A stretch of DNA of 64,000 nt from Aurelia coerulea (lineage: Eukaryota; Cnidaria; Scyphozoa; Semaeostomeae; Ulmaridae). The translations under genes and the position numbers were made by a program. Positions 22,475-34,210 of this stretch are shown here, piece by piece. Where the stretch lies: contig CM076957.1 in the NCBI GenBank assembly GCA_039566865.1, positions 9,557,896 through 9,621,895 on the forward strand. The letters run 5' to 3'. Position 1 is the stretch's first letter; each line of letters starts with the position of its first letter. The notes under the pieces are model-generated. The model saw only the letters and a program-made list of their open reading frames with translations. It made no database searches and was not told where the DNA came from.

Positions 22475-25108
22475 CCTGTAGAAAATTGTCATTATGCTCA
22501 AATTTTACCTGTTCCTGTGACTTCTCGTTAAAGGTAGCTGATGAGTACAGTAGCTCACTCAATAATACTGCACACTTAGTTGAGATCTATGACTTGTTTG
22601 GCCTAACGCAAATGATAGGTGAGCCTACAAGAGTGACGTTAGCTACATCAACGCTTATTGACCACATAGCCACAAACAAGCCTGAAAACGTGGTTGCATC
22701 TGGCGTCTTTAATATTACTTTAAGCGATCACGATCTTGTTTATGTAACTAGGAAATTTATGGGCTCCACAAAACGACAAAGTAAAACTATATCCACTTGA
22801 AAGTTGAAAAATTTCAACAGTGACAATTTTTTGTCGGATCTAGGTCAGATTGACTGGGACAATATCGTCAGTTCAAGTAAAGATATTAATGAGGCAGTCA
22901 ACAAGTGGTCATATCTGCTCTCTTTAGTTATTGAAAAACACGCCCCACTAACAGAATTGAAAGTTTCTGATAAGTACTCCCCATGGTTGACTAAGGAATT
23001 TAAAGCCCTTGCTTGTACAAGGGATAAACTTAAGAGCCTGGCCATCAAGAATAATTCTTCAATTTTAATGGCCTCATACCGACACGTTCGTAACCGAGTC
23101 AATAATCTAAATAAAAGTTTGAAACGGGAATACTTCTCCAAAAAGATCGCCCTTGAAAAAGGAAATCTTAAAGAAACTTGGAAAACGCTCAATCTCTTAC
23201 TAAATAAACGAGTAATTAGTGAGAATTCAGGTATCGCCAGGTCTATGAACGAGTTTTTCTGTAGTGTGGGAAGTAATCTTAGTGTTAAGATACCACAGCA
23301 ACCCAACCCCCTTTTGTGTGGAGTGTACAAAATAAATGAATCCACTGAGCAACCGACTGAATTTAAATTTCATCATGTAGATATAACTACTATTAATAGA
23401 GCTCTGGGTAAAATGAAAAAATCACTTGGGTTTGGATCAGATGGCATTGCGAGTAACTTCCTTAAAATTGCATTCCCCGTGATTTGTAATTCCATCTGTG
23501 ATATTTTTAACTTTTCCATATTTTCGGGGTCTTTTCCAGAAAGTTGGAAAATAGCCCGTGTGGCCCCTATTTTCAAAGGAGGCAAGCCTGATGACCGTTC
23601 AAATTACAGGCCTATTTCTGTTCTACCGGTCGTTTCAAGACTCTTCGAAAAGGTTATATATGATCAGTTATACCAGTACCTAGATAAGCACAAGTATCTA
23701 ACGTCTCACCAGTCAGGATTTCGTTCTCTGCATTCGGTTGTGACATGTCTGCTAAAAGGAACTAGTGATTGGTACATTGACATAGACAGTGGGAAGTATA
23801 CTGCGATGATTTTTATAGATCTCAAGAAAGCATTCGACACGGTTGACCATCAAATACTCTTAGATAAAATGCAGTTTTATGGAATTACTGGACTTGCGCA
23901 CAAATGGTTCAGTTCTTATCTTGATAATCGGAAGCAGTACTGCAGAGTCAATGGCACAACTTCTAGCATTGAAAATATTGATATTGGAGTGCCACAGGGA
24001 TCGTGCCTAGGGCCTCTTCTTTTTCTACTATACATAAATGACTTGCCATTTGCTCTAAAGAAAGCAAAGGCAACCATGTATGCCGACGACACAGCAATTT
24101 CGTATTCTTCTGATAAAAGTGAGGACCTGGACCTAGTAATCAACGAGGAGCTGTCGTACATTGAAAGGTGGCTACAAGGCAATAAGCTTTCCCTTAATGT
24201 TGTTAAAACCCAGGCTATGATAATTGGTTCAAAGCCAAAAATTAAAAAACTAAAAAACAATCTTAGCACACTTCCTTCTTTCAAAGTAGGGGGCGAGGAA
24301 ATCAACCTGGTAAACGAAACAAAATACCTCGGGGTCATGATTGATAATTGCCTTACCTGGGAAAGTCATATAAGCGCGGTTCAAAAGAAGATCTCCAGAG
24401 CTATTGGCCTATTGAAGTATGCAAAAAATTTTGTTCAAACTGACACTTTGATAAATTTATATAGAAGCATCACGGAGCCACATTTCAGCTACTGTTGTTC
24501 TGTCTGGGGCTCTTGTGGTGCTTCAAAGCTAGACGTGCTTCAAAAATTACAGAATAAAGCAGCCAGAATAGTAACAAATAGCCCTTTCGATGCATCTGCA
24601 GCTCCTTTGCTCCAGAGACTTGGTTGGCCATCTGTACAAAAGCTGATAAATAAAGAAACAGGTTCTATGGTTTACAAATCTCTTAACTCTCTTGCACCTC
24701 AATATCTTAGCGATCTCTTCGTGAGATTGTCCGATGTACATCCAAGAGAGTTAAGAAACTCTAAAACAAACCTTGCAATACCCATGTTGAGAACTGGCAA
24801 TGGCCAAAAATCCTTTGCTTATCGTGGGGCCAGTCTCTGGAACAGTCTTGATTTGGATACAAAGATGGCTCCCTCAATCAATGCCTTCAAGTCCAAAATC
24901 AATGAAAAATAAACCTTTTATATATGGAGGTGTATCGCTGTAAATTAATATATCTTTAATTTTGACGTATTCCGCTCTTTTTATTGTAAATTTTGTAGTA
25001 TATAATTCTTTAATTTTGTAAGTAATTTTTTGCAGGGCCAATTGTAAAACAGTATTTATACTGAATTTGTACCCTGGGTAAACAATTTTAAAATGAAAAT
25101 GAAATGAA
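22475..25108 (+). mobile_element. 5'-truncated Jockey/CR1-like LINE with (AAATG)n tail
   Basis: Starts inside the endonuclease domain, contains a nearly complete RT-bearing ORF, and ends with a 3'UTR and an AAATGAAATGAAATG-type microsatellite tail at about 25090-25108. Related fragments of the same kind occur at 31627-32606 (-) and 35067-36190 (-). Confidence 0.85.
22486..24912 (+). pseudogene. LINE ORF2: endonuclease C-terminus and reverse transcriptase
   Basis: A single reading frame broken only by one TGA at 22798-22800. The first part has the endonuclease end (FGLTQMIGEPTRVTLATS, LIDHIATNKP, LSDHDLVYV). From 22804 a 702-aa open stretch carries RT motifs: SWKIARVAPIFKGGKPDDRS, NYRPISVLPVVSRLFEK, HQSGFRSLHS, IFIDLKKAFDTVDH, GVPQGSCLGPLLFLLYINDL and MYADDTAISYSS (YADD catalytic box). 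The usual thumb and C-terminal region follow, including SYCCSVWGSC and RTGNGQKSFAYRGASLWNSL. This is the best preserved RT in the window. The single stop and the missing 5' end make it non-autonomous. Confidence 0.85.
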
Positions 25109-25111
25109 ATG

Positions 25112-25545
25112 AAAAACTTTCAGATAATTCACTGTGCCAAAAGCATTCAGGTGACTTTTCATTGCACATTCTTTAAAGCTGGTTATTTACAAATGAAGCA
25201 TATGAATGAGCATATGAATATACAACAACCAATTCACAATAACTACAAACTAAAAATATTTATGTACTATAAAGTTTCATATATTGTCCTATTTACAACA
25301 TAATCTACAGCTGCACTTTGCCCCTTCCATGTTTTGATTTTCTTTTGTAAGCTGTCACATTTCACATAATTTGATGTCTTCGATTAGACCATTCCAAAGT
25401 ATGCTGCCTCTTAAAGGTAACAGAGTTTGGGCAAAAATGTGAATTTTATTTGAGGCAATATTACCAACATTTTTATTCTTCAAATTGCATTCAACTAGCT
25501 TATTGCTAAAAAATTCCATGGATTCAGTTCAGAGTTTTGAATAGC
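25112..25545 (-). pseudogene. 3' fragment of a LINE (C-terminus and 3'UTR)
   Basis: On the minus strand about 25530-25290 encodes LLPLRGSILWNGL and a C-terminal KCSCRLC, the typical end of CR1/L2-like ORF2 proteins. 25112-25290 is the presumed 3'UTR. Upstream domains are missing, and it abuts the Ngaro-like element. Confidence 0.6.
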
Positions 25546-25551
25546 TCTAAC

Positions 25552-25730
25552 TGGATTTATTTAGTCCCAAGAGAGGGAGAAAGAACAGAGTCTTAAGTAG
25601 GTTACAATAGAGTCGCGTATATAAACGTGCCAGTGTTTTAAGTTGTGTTCTGGCACGTGAAATAGTGACAGTATAAATAGTCTGTACAGGAGTCTAAAGG
25701 TCACACGTCGATAGCTCGTTTGCTGATCAG
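25552..25730 (+). repeat. Split direct repeat A1
   Basis: Nearly identical to 30597-30774. It contains TTATTTAGTCCCAAGAGAGG and ends TTTGCTGATCAG. The left terminus of the Ngaro-like element. Confidence 0.85.
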
Positions 25731-25738
25731 ACGTAAAT

Positions 25739-26890
25739 GTGCATGCAAAATTTTTACACCAGATACGTCTTCGAGAAGATCAAAGAGCAAGGCTTCGCAC
25801 TCACGTTCTCGCTCAAGTTCTCCATCTGCTTCATCGAATTCTAATTCCTGATGATGATAGTAAGGCCAAGAGATCTTTTTCAAAGGTTCAAGAATATTTC
25901 GACAAGAAATTTTCCGTGTTGAAACGAGAGATATCCTGGGGAGCTGAGGAGAGTGCAAGCAAAAAGAGAAAAACGGAGCACTAAGTAGAGCTCAAATTCA
26001 AATCTAACAAAGCTCAATTCGAGTTTAATTCTTCACTGGTTGAGGATTTGGGTTCCGCCGTAAAAATGCTAGAGAAAGGAAAAAAGAAGAAGTCCAAAAA
26101 GAAGATTTTAGCCATTTCAGACGCCCTCAAAAAACGAAACAAATTGATTCGCATTGCAGATCGTTCACCAGGAGGGTGAGGCACAGTGAATGAATATCTG
26201 TCAGATGAACTGGCAAGTGACAGTGATGATGAAAAGACGCTTCGAGCAGCCGAGACACGAGCACTGGCTAAAAACAAGACGACCAGTCGTTTTCGCAAAT
26301 CAAACGAAAGTACAACATCCTCTTACCCCCAAAACCAGCCCTTTCGTGGTCAGTCAAGCCAGAGCAAGAGATTTGGTGGAAGACCGTTCTTCAGGAGTGA
26401 CGAACAGCCAAATATTACATCATCATCATCATTTCATCATTTGAAATATTTATACAGGTTAAAAAAAAGTTTCAGAATATATCTGGTTTTCAAACTGACC
26501 TGTTAAAAAAAAACCTAAGCTGCAAAAGGAAAAACGAGTTACAATAATTTTATATATTTACAAAAGCCAATCATTTACAGTTTAATACAGTTAATAAACG
26601 GTGAATAAATTAAAATACGAAGGAAAGCACGTATTCCGACTTATTAGATCAGATTTTTGAAAGCACCAAGAGAGAAAGCTGATTTACTAGCTTTATCCAG
26701 GCTGTTCCAAAGGGTTGTTGCTCTGTAGCAGAAAGATTTCTGACCTGTTTTTGTTTTAAGTAATGGTATTCTATAAGTTTTAAGTAATGGTTTTAAGTAA
26801 TGGTACAACGACTGGAAGGTTTCAGAGATCAGCTAAGCCAACAGACATCTGTCTTGGATGCGGGGACCGAGGCCACTGGAGAAGGAACTG
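25739..26890 (+). pseudogene. Ngaro-like gag with CCHC knuckle, interrupted
   Basis: One frame runs from 25739 with in-frame stops at 25982-25984 and near 26179: KRSFSKVQEYFDKKF, LVEDLGSAVKMLEKGKKKK, NEYLSDELASDSDDEKTLRA, then a basic S/Q/R-rich region. A LINE fragment splits it at about 26405-26795. After the insertion comes CLGCGDRGHWRRNC (about 26850-26890), a CCHC zinc knuckle of gag type. Nucleic-acid binding and particle assembly are the expected roles. The stops make it inactive. Confidence 0.7.
26405..26795 (-). mobile_element. LINE 3' fragment inserted in the Ngaro gag
   Basis: The minus strand encodes TGQKSFCYRATTLWNSLDKA and a C-terminal end, followed by a 3'UTR with AACAGGTCAGTTTGAAAACC-like sequence and a (GAT)n-type tail at 26405-26430. 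The 3' end resembles that of the LINE fragment at 36808-38040. TTTTAAGTAATGG occurs three times at the 5' boundary (26755-26800). Confidence 0.65.
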
Positions 26891-26941
26891 CCCGAATGGA
26901 GACCCAAGTGCCTTTGGAAGAGCAAGCAATGACTATAGAAC

Positions 26942-28837
26942 AAGATAAGTATTCTTATGATCTTTATTTTCATTCTGACCAACTCTCTGAATATGAAGAA
27001 AGTGCATTCAATAGTCCAGCCAAGATATCAGTCAAGGGGAGATTGAAGAAGAACATTGCATTCTGGGAATCCATACATACAAGTATATCTGTCTTAGATA
27101 CCATTTCACGAGGCTACAAAATTCCTTTTGTTGAGACGCCCGTACAAGCATTTTTTCAGAATAACATAACTGCTCTGGTTCATGCGGAATTTGTAGAAAA
27201 AAGCATCAATGACCTCTTAGAAACTGGTGCCGTTAGCGAATGTGACTCAAAACCCCATGTGGTTAGTCCATTATCTGTTTCTATAAATGTGAAAGGTAAA
27301 AACGACTTATTCTTGACTTGAGATATGTCAACTCCCATTTGTACAAAGACCCGATACGATTTGACGATTGGCGCTCCTTTGAAAATTATCTAGTTTCTGG
27401 CAGTTGTTGCTTCAAATTTGATTTGAAAAGTGGATACCATCATGTTGATATTTTTAAAGAACATCAAACTTTCCTGGGGTTCTCATGGGTTAAAGATGGG
27501 AAATGCAGGCATTTATGTTCACAGTTTTGCCTTTTGGTCTTTCCACGGCTCCGTTTATATTCACCAAGGTTTTGAGACCTCTTGTCTCCTTTTGGCATTC
27601 TCATGGAATCAAGATAACTCTGTATTTGGATGATGGAATAAGCATCGAGTCTTCATATGACAAAGCAAAGGAGAATTCTCTTTTCGTGTGCAATAGCCTA
27701 TCTAATGCTGGTCTTGTGTTTAATTCAGAAAAGTCACAGTGGGTGCCAGTTAAGGTATTAACGTGGCTAGGAACAACAGTTGACCTCAGAAAAAATTTAC
27801 TTTTTATTCCGAACGAAAGAATAATATCAATCCTTTCCCTTGTGGAGGATTTGTTGCAATGCCCCTACTCATCTGCCAGAATTTTAGCAAAGTTTACAGG
27901 AAAAATCATGTCTACCCATTATGTCGTTGGTAATATAGTTCGTCTTAAGACGAGATATCTATACAAAGTGGTTGACGGAAGGTCGTCTTGGGATGCAAAA
28001 TTAAATTTATTTAACTTTGCTGAGGTTAGAGGTGAAATATCATTTTGGTATACTAATCTTCGAAATTTGAATAGGAAATCGCTGAAACCAATCGAACAAA
28101 CCCAAAAGTATATTTTCACAGACGCAAGTTCTACCGGGCTAGGTGCAATCTTAGCAGGCTCCTTAGAATGCCACAAAAAAGTTTCTTCTCAAGAAAGAGA
28201 GAAAAGCTCAACTTGGCTTGAAATGAGAGCAATCAGTTATGCACTGACCTCTTTTGTAAACCAAATTATGAGCAGAAGTGTCCTGTGTCACACAGATAAT
28301 TATGCAGCGTCAAGAATTGTTTCAGTTGGAAGTAACAAACTTGAATTACAAGATTTGGCTCTTTCTATTTTTGACCTCTGCCGTCGACATAACATTGACT
28401 TGAAAGTTATCTGGATCCCCAGAGAAATCAATGTTGCAGCAGACAAGCTCTCAAAATATGTCGATATTGATGATTGGCAACTTTCACCGAGTTTCTTTGC
28501 GTTTCTCAATAATCAATGGGGACCGTTTTCTATAGATAGGTTTGCAGACAATGAAAATACAAAAGTCGAAAGGTTCAATTCGAAATATGCCTGTCCAAAT
28601 TCAGAAGCATGTAATGCTTTCTCGCAGAACTGGGAAAATGAAAACAATCTATTCGTACCACCGATTAGTGAGATCACTAAGGTAATAAAACGTCTCAAGG
28701 TTGGTCACGTCAGAGGCGTGCTCGTTGTTCCATTCTGGGAATCTTCGTCTTTTTGGCCATTGATAGTCAAACAAAAAGCCACTTTTGAAGATTTGTCTCT
28801 GATCATCTTTTCATCAAAAGCGGACGTGAGTGTTTAA
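26942..28837 (+). pseudogene. Ngaro-like reverse transcriptase / RNase H
   Basis: Frame 1 (to 27321) holds the RT N-terminal region (TPVQAFFQNNITALVHAEFV, LLETGAVSEC). A frameshift near 27305 leads to DLRYVNSHLYKDPIRF and FKFDLKSGYHHVDIF, and a second near 27500 to FMFTVLPFGLSTAPFIFTKV and the catalytic YLDDGI. From about 28100 RNase H follows: YIFTDASSTGLGAIL, EMRAISYAL, HTDNYAASRI, WIPREINVAADKLSKYVD. The C-terminal segment (NNQWGPFSIDRFADNENTKV to LVVPFWESSSFWPL) is the conserved tail of DIRS-order pol proteins. It would copy the element's RNA; two frameshifts disable it. Confidence 0.82.
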
Positions 28838-28965
28838 GAGAGGGAAATTGTCCTTTCTCATTTCTGACCCCAAGAAACTTTAGGGGTTCTCTCGTTGCTT
28901 CAAAGATTCATTGGTGTGTTTTCCGCTGAGAGTTCAAGACTGATTTAATTAATTCTTTAGTTTGT

Positions 28966-29310
28966 AGAGTACGCCGAGCCACTGAGAAAAGGGAAGATGG
29001 CTGCAGGTAAAATGAACATGAAGTATGCTGAACCTCTGCCGGAGGGCTGAAGGGTTGCAGATATTCATGCATGGCAGACATTTCGATTCATTTAGCCTAT
29101 GCCTACATTACAGAGGGCTGCAATTGCACAAGGTGAAGTACGCTGAACCTCTACAGGGGAAAAATATAGGGTTGCAGGTATTCACACAAGTTATTTTTTG
29201 GAATTCATCCAACTTTCGCACAAATTATAGAAGGCTGCGATTGGCACAAATTGAAGTACGCTGAGCCTCTGCAGGGAAGACTGGAGGGCTGCAGGTATTC
29301 ACTCATGGGG
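28966..29310 (+). repeat. ~117-bp degenerate tandem repeat between pol and recombinase
   Basis: The word AAGTACGCTGAACCTCTGCAG recurs in variants at about 28966, 29021, 29136 and 29254, spaced roughly 55, 115 and 118 bp. Each is followed by GGGCTGCAGGTATTCA-type sequence. It lies between the pol stop (28837) and the recombinase, upstream of a possible splice acceptor (TTTACTTTTAG near 29415). Confidence 0.65.
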
Positions 29311-29399
29311 GACATTGACATTCATTGAATTAATCATGGATATTCTTGTGCTGGCTACAGTATTTGCGTTGTGTAAAAAATTTAATTTTCTTTTTCTCT

Positions 29400-30421
29400 T
29401 GTGTTTACTTTTAGCAACAATAAAGAATACAGTTAAAGCCGGTGTACATGACCAAAACCTCAAAAAATTAGCAGATAAATTACCGGAAACTCTCATGCAG
29501 TCAAGAACAACCAATACTGTTAAGAGTTATTTTTCATCATTTAAAAAATGGCATGTATGGACAGAAAATTTTGCTGAAGTAAAGTCTTTGCCTACAACAG
29601 AATTTCACGTAGCACTGTTTTTGGTAAATTTGATTCAAATTGGAGAGTCATTTGCAGTAATAAAGAACATTTTCTCTGCTATAAAATACTTTCATAGTCT
29701 TGGTAGTTGAAACAACCCCTGTCAGTCTAGTCTTTGTTTGAACATGCTTGAAGCCGCTAAACGCACTTGCTCAAAAACAACAACCAAGAAGCAACCTCTC
29801 TTAGTGGATGATCTTCAAAAAATTTTCGATTTGTGCAATGGTCTTGAAGGATCACTTTTCGATTTAAGGAATTTCTGTCTCATTGTTCTGAGTTTTGTTG
29901 GATTTCTTCGATTCAGTGAAGTCTCTGCCTTGAAGAAAGGTAACATAGCATTCTTTGAGACTCATATGACAATGTTCATTGAGAGGAGCAAGACTGACGT
30001 CTACAGAGATGGAAATAAACTTTATATTGCTAAGACAGGATCGAACCTTTGTCCAGTGTCTATATTAGAATTCTATTTAGAAAAAGCAAAGGTTATCAGT
30101 GATGATGAATACATTTTCCGTCAAATGTCTTATCTGAAATCGGTTAACGACTACAAGCTGAGAAGTGTTAACCGGCCCATAAGTTATACGACCATGCGAG
30201 AGCAGCTTAAGTTAGTTCTTCTGAAAATTGGCAAGAAGAACGTGTCTGAGTATTCACCACACAGTCTGCGGTCAGGTGGCGCCTCCGCTGCAGCGAATAA
30301 TGGAGTTAGAGACCGGCTTTTCAAGAGGCATGGCCGATGGAAATCAGAAAAAATTATGGACGGATATGTGAAGGACAATATTCATTCTCTTTTGTCAGTA
30401 TCGTTGAATTTAGGCCTTTGA
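29400..30421 (+). pseudogene. Ngaro-like tyrosine recombinase
   Basis: The frame begins after a possible acceptor near 29415 and runs to 30421 with one in-frame TGA at 29708-29710. The N-terminal SAM-like/core-binding half has NTVKSYFSSFKKWHVW and NIFSAIKYFHSLG. The catalytic half shows the first Arg (FLRFSEVSALKKG), a Lys-bearing SKTDVYRDGN, HSLRSGGASAAA (H-x-x-R), HGRWKS and the Tyr in DGYVKDNI: a full R-H-R-H/W-Y set. It would integrate the circular cDNA. Only the single nonsense codon breaks it. An intron between pol and this exon is possible (inference). Confidence 0.82.
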
Positions 30422-30482
30422 AGTTTATTTGTTGTTTAGTTTAATGTTGTTACGGATACAAACTGCCCCCCTGTTACGGATA

Positions 30483-30774
30483 CAAACTTGCTAAACTGAC
30501 TAGTACTACTGTCATGAAAGACTCTTATAAAAACTGTAATTAGTTACTAAATAAATGTAGTTATTTTAGGTTGAATGAAATGAATTAGAAAATAACTGAA
30601 TTTATTTAGTCCCAAGAGAGGGAGAAAGAGCAGAGTCTAAGTAGGTTACAATAGAGTCGCGTATACAAGCGTGCCAGTGTTTTAAGTTGTGTTCTGGCAC
30701 GTGAAATAGTGACATTGTAAATAGTCTGTACAGGAGTCTAAAGGTCACACGTCGATAGCTCGTTTGCTGATCAG
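30483..30774 (+). repeat. Split direct repeats B1 (30483-30596) and A2 (30597-30774), joined
   Basis: B1 matches 31035-31148 and A2 matches 25552-25730. They abut without spacer, as expected for the internal B1A2 junction of a Ngaro-like element. Confidence 0.85.
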
Positions 30775-31034
30775 AAACCCCTCCCCACCCCTCCCATGAC
30801 ATTTTAGAGCAGTGGCAATATCAAGTTGTGGATGTTGATTCTGTTTTGATAGATTTTCGTCTCTCAATTTACCAGTCCATAATGATAAGTTCTGACAGGC
30901 TACATAATGATCAAACCAGGATAGGCACAGCAATGTAGTGTAAAATTTGAGAATATGCTAGGTAATGCAACTTGTAGAATTTTTTGCTGAGCTTATTTAT
31001 CGTATTACTTGTTTGTCATGCACTCGTCTTTTCA

Positions 31035-31148
31035 CAAACTTGCTAAACTGACTAGTACTACTGTCATGAAAGACTTTTATAAGAACTGTAATTAGTTATT
31101 AAATAAATGTAGTTATTTTCGGTTGAATGAAATGAATTAGAAAATAAC
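31035..31148 (+). repeat. Split direct repeat B2
   Basis: 114 bp, nearly identical to B1 (CAAACTTGCTAAACTGACTA... to GAATTAGAAAATAAC). The right terminus of the Ngaro-like element. The 260 bp between A2 and B2 have no coding content. Confidence 0.8.
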
Positions 31149-31229
31149 ATTAGTTTTAAAGATTCTTGATATGAAGTGTTTTGTCTACCCCTCTCAGTAG
31201 ACACATATCAAACGATGCATCTTTTCATG

Positions 31230-31370
31230 AAGGTGTTGTGGCGCAGTGGTGTAATCCTCTGACTTTGCAACCAGAGCAGTCAGGCAGACATGGCTCGAGA
31301 CTCGGTAGAGCCCCACCACTGGAGCGTCATGACAAGGGGCCACGGACTCGATTAGCTTTAGCTTTAGAAG
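31230..31370 (+). mobile_element. tRNA-derived SINE, copy 1
   Basis: GGTGTTGTGGCGCAGTGGTG (A-box region), CTCTGACTTTGCAACCAGAG (anticodon-arm-like) and a degraded B box, then CACCACTGGAGCGTCATGAC and a TTAGCTTTAGCTTTAG tail. The same family occurs at 48747-48870, where the B box is intact. Confidence 0.7.
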
Positions 31371-31626
31371 AGAACATCCAAATTAAAGGGCAGTAATTGA
31401 AATTGGCTATCACTGTTGTATTACATAAGAATTTTGCTTGCATATTATGAAAATATTGTTCAAACTAATCAAAATTTACTTAAAATCGTTTGAAAATATT
31501 GTTTTACCAGATGATTTTATTATGGAGCATAAGGATCCGATAATGCCACCCCTTATTGAGGATTATAGTCTTTTTATATTCAATTAAAGCGTTTACATAT
31601 AGAAGGTACCTAAGACTGGACTTTTT
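31371..31626. other. Unassigned AT-rich stretch
   Basis: No ORF, repeat or RNA signal recognised. It may be the 3' side of the LINE fragment that follows on the minus strand. Confidence 0.3.
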
Positions 31627-32606
31627 TTAATGGACTTTTCCTTCAGAGCTTTTTTTAAGATTTGGCCGAGATCCTACAACCATGGCTTGATTCTTAATAA
31701 CATTTAAAGACAGTTTATTTCCTTGAAGCCATTGCTTCAGGCAGTTCAAGTCTCTATTTAGGTGTTTGTTGAGGTCATCGATGTTTTTTGGAAGAATATG
31801 ATATGGTGGTATCATCCGCATGCATGGTAACTTGACTACTTTGCAGAGAAAATGGTAGATCATTAATATAGATCAAAAACAGAAGAGGACCAAGACAAGA
31901 GCCTTTCGGCACCCCACAATTTATGTCGTCAAGTTTTGAGGATACCCCATTAACTCTGCAGAATTGCTTTTTATTATGTAGATAAGATGCAAACCAGGTA
32001 TTCTCAAGTCCTATGATACCATACTTTGTCAATTTTTTAAGTAGAATTTCATGATCAACAGTGTTGAAAGCTTTTTTGAGGTCTATCAATACCATCGCTG
32101 TATACCGACCTTTATCCATGTTAAGATACCAGTCACTGGTACAGTTAAGCAGACAAGTAACAACAAAGTGCAGCGTTCTAAACCCAGACTGTTTGGAAAA
32201 AGGAAGCTTGTTTTTGTCGAGGTATTCGTAAAGTTGGTTGTAAATCAACTTTTCGAAAACCCTGGACATAAACGGAAGCACTGAGATCGGTCTATAATTT
32301 GAACGATCATTTGATTGATCACTTTTGAATATTAGGGGCCACTCTTGCAATTTTCCAACTATCTGGGAATACACTAGTTGCGATCGAAAGATTAAAAATG
32401 CCACAGAGTGACTCAGCGATAATGGGTAGGCCTATCTTCAGAAAATAGCTAGCAATACCATCAGCGCCAGATCCCTTGGATGTTTTAAATTTGCCGAATA
32501 CCCCCTCTAACTGAGACACAGTGATAGCCTCGAATTCGAAGCGTAGATTTTGTGCGTTTACCGAGTACGAGTGGGTTTCTAAGATATATGAAAGACTAAT
32601 GTACAC
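31627..32606 (-). pseudogene. LINE RT fragment, same family as 22475-25108
   Basis: Minus-strand pieces: KFKTSKGSGADGIASYFLK and DSWKIARVAP (32606-32319), then [64 protein letters not shown] and MHADDTTISYSS (32404-31775), then LKQWLQGNKLSLNVIKNQA. Frameshifts occur near 32330 and 31800, and the catalytic box reads HADD instead of YADD. Both ends are truncated. Confidence 0.75.
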
Positions 32607-34200
32607 TCAAATGCTCATATTCATGAAGGACAGAATTTCTCATCTCTTGTGTGGTTTTCGACAGAAATATAGCACCCAACATGCCTTGATTAAGTTAGTT
32701 GAAGCAGGTCGCAAATGTCTAGACAATAAAGGGATCATGGCCATGGTGCTTATGGACCTCTCGAAAGCTCACGAATGCTTGCCCCACGACCTATTGTTTT
32801 CTTTTTAGTTTTAGATGGGGGGCTCTCTCTCGATTAGTCTATCTATTAGAGGGCTCCTCCTTAGACAAATATATTTAAATACATAATGTTTTGTAATGTT
32901 TTGTAATTAAATTAAGTTATTAGTGTATATGTAAAAGTATCTTGTTTTCCTGTAGCATGTATTATTGTATTATTTATTTTAAGTTAGGTAATGTATTATT
33001 GTTGAAATGTATTTAGGTATATTTGTCAATGAAAACTGAACTGAAAACTGAACTGAACTGAACTATTGATAGCAAAACTTGCAGCCTATGACTTTGGGAC
33101 TGATCGCTTAAATTTATTGCATAGTTACCTCTCACACAGAAAACAGCGTGTTAAAATTGGCTCCACCTTCAGTGATTGGCATTATATCTCATCAGGTGTT
33201 CAATTCTTTATTTATAAATGATCTTATATTTTGCATTGAGAAAACAGAAATATGCAATTTTGCTGATGACAATACATTGTATGCCTCTGGAGAAATCATA
33301 GGAGATGTAAGCACATGTTTAGAAGTTGATATTGAAAATGTTCTTGAATGGTTTGAGTAATGTTCCTTGGGCTACCAAAAAGTGCAAAAAATATGTATTG
33401 AAGTTGATGATCTGGTTTTAGTCCCAAAAGATGATGTGAAACTTCTCGGAATTACCATTGACTCTGAACTGAAGTTTACAGTTCATGTCCAGTCCTTGTG
33501 TGTCAATCTATCGATTGACGGGGTTACCGTGCTCAAGTATGAAATGAATGAAAACAAGTAGAAAATTAACTGCATTCTCTAGAGTGGCAAGACTACTTGA
33601 CTTCAAGGAAGAAAGGCTGCTATACAATGCTTTTATACAGTCAAGCCTAAGCTATTGTCCGTTAATTTGGATGTTTTGAGAAAAACCGCCAACAGGGAGA
33701 TAAACAAAATCCATAAACGTGCTCTACGTATACTTTTCACTGATTATGAAGCCTCAATCGAAGAGCTTCTACAAAGGAAGAATGAGCAGAAAGTCCATGT
33801 AAAAAACCTCCACAAGCTAATGACTGAGGTATACAAGTCTTTAAATTGCCAAAATCCAACATACATGTGAGATCTGTTAATAATAAAGAAAGTGACTTAC
33901 GACCTTAGAGCAAAAGATCTATTACAACTACCAAAAGCTAGAACTGTTTTAAATGGCTTAAATTCAATTGTCTTCAGAGGCAGTACGCTTTACCTGATGA
34001 GATAGAGTCAAGCCAATCTATAGCCTCGTTCAAAATTCAAGTCAAACAACGGAATGGAGACAGTTGTAACTGTAATATCTGTAAGTAGCTGAATTTGTAG
34101 ATATTGTATTTTTGTAAATAGTTGGTTTGAATTAGTTACCCTATTCTTAGAGTAAACTATACTTTATATCAAACTTTAAATAAATTTTTTATCATCATCA
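32576..34200 (+). pseudogene. Degenerate LINE RT with (ATC/ATT)n tail, split by an insertion
   Basis: Fragments in order: IYERLMYTQMLIFMKDRI, GFRQKYSTQHALIKLVEAG, MVLMDLSKAHECLPHDL; insertion at 32811-33062; then AAYDFGTDRLNLLHSYLSHR, ICNFADDNTLYASG, VKLLGITIDSELKFTVHVQ, KRALRILFTDYEASIEELLQ. The C-terminus holds LPDEIESSQSIASFK and a terminal GDSCNCNIC near 34060. The 3' end is a TTATCATCATCATTATTATT microsatellite near 34195. Several stops and frameshifts; long dead. Confidence 0.72.
32811..33062 (+). mobile_element. 3'UTR-only LINE insertion (family of 51178-55245)
   Basis: Begins with the hairpin GGGGCTCTCTCTCG..AGAGGGCTCC (32819-32857) and ends in a tandem GAACTGAACTGAACTGAAC tail. This matches the 3'UTRs at 51198-51530 (-) and 61701-61930 (+). 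It is a short 5'-truncated copy within the older LINE. Confidence 0.75.
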
Positions 34201-34210
34201 TTATTATTAT

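Larger units (their letters stand above)
25552..31148 (+). mobile_element. Ngaro-like (DIRS-order) tyrosine-recombinase retrotransposon with split direct repeats
   Basis: A 5.6-kb element arranged A1 (25552-25730), gag, RT-RNase H, tandem-repeat spacer, tyrosine recombinase, B1 (30483-30596) joined directly to A2 (30597-30774), a 260-bp spacer, and B2 (31035-31148). The A copies (178-179 bp) and B copies (114 bp) are nearly identical pairs. This split direct repeat layout (A1...B1A2...B2) is characteristic of PAT/Ngaro elements. There is no DDE integrase. Coding regions are broken by stops, frameshifts and a LINE insertion. Confidence 0.85.

Noticed and set aside
23916..24338. Minus-strand 140-aa ORF
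   Set aside because: Antisense to the RT core of the LINE at 22804-24912; no independent support.
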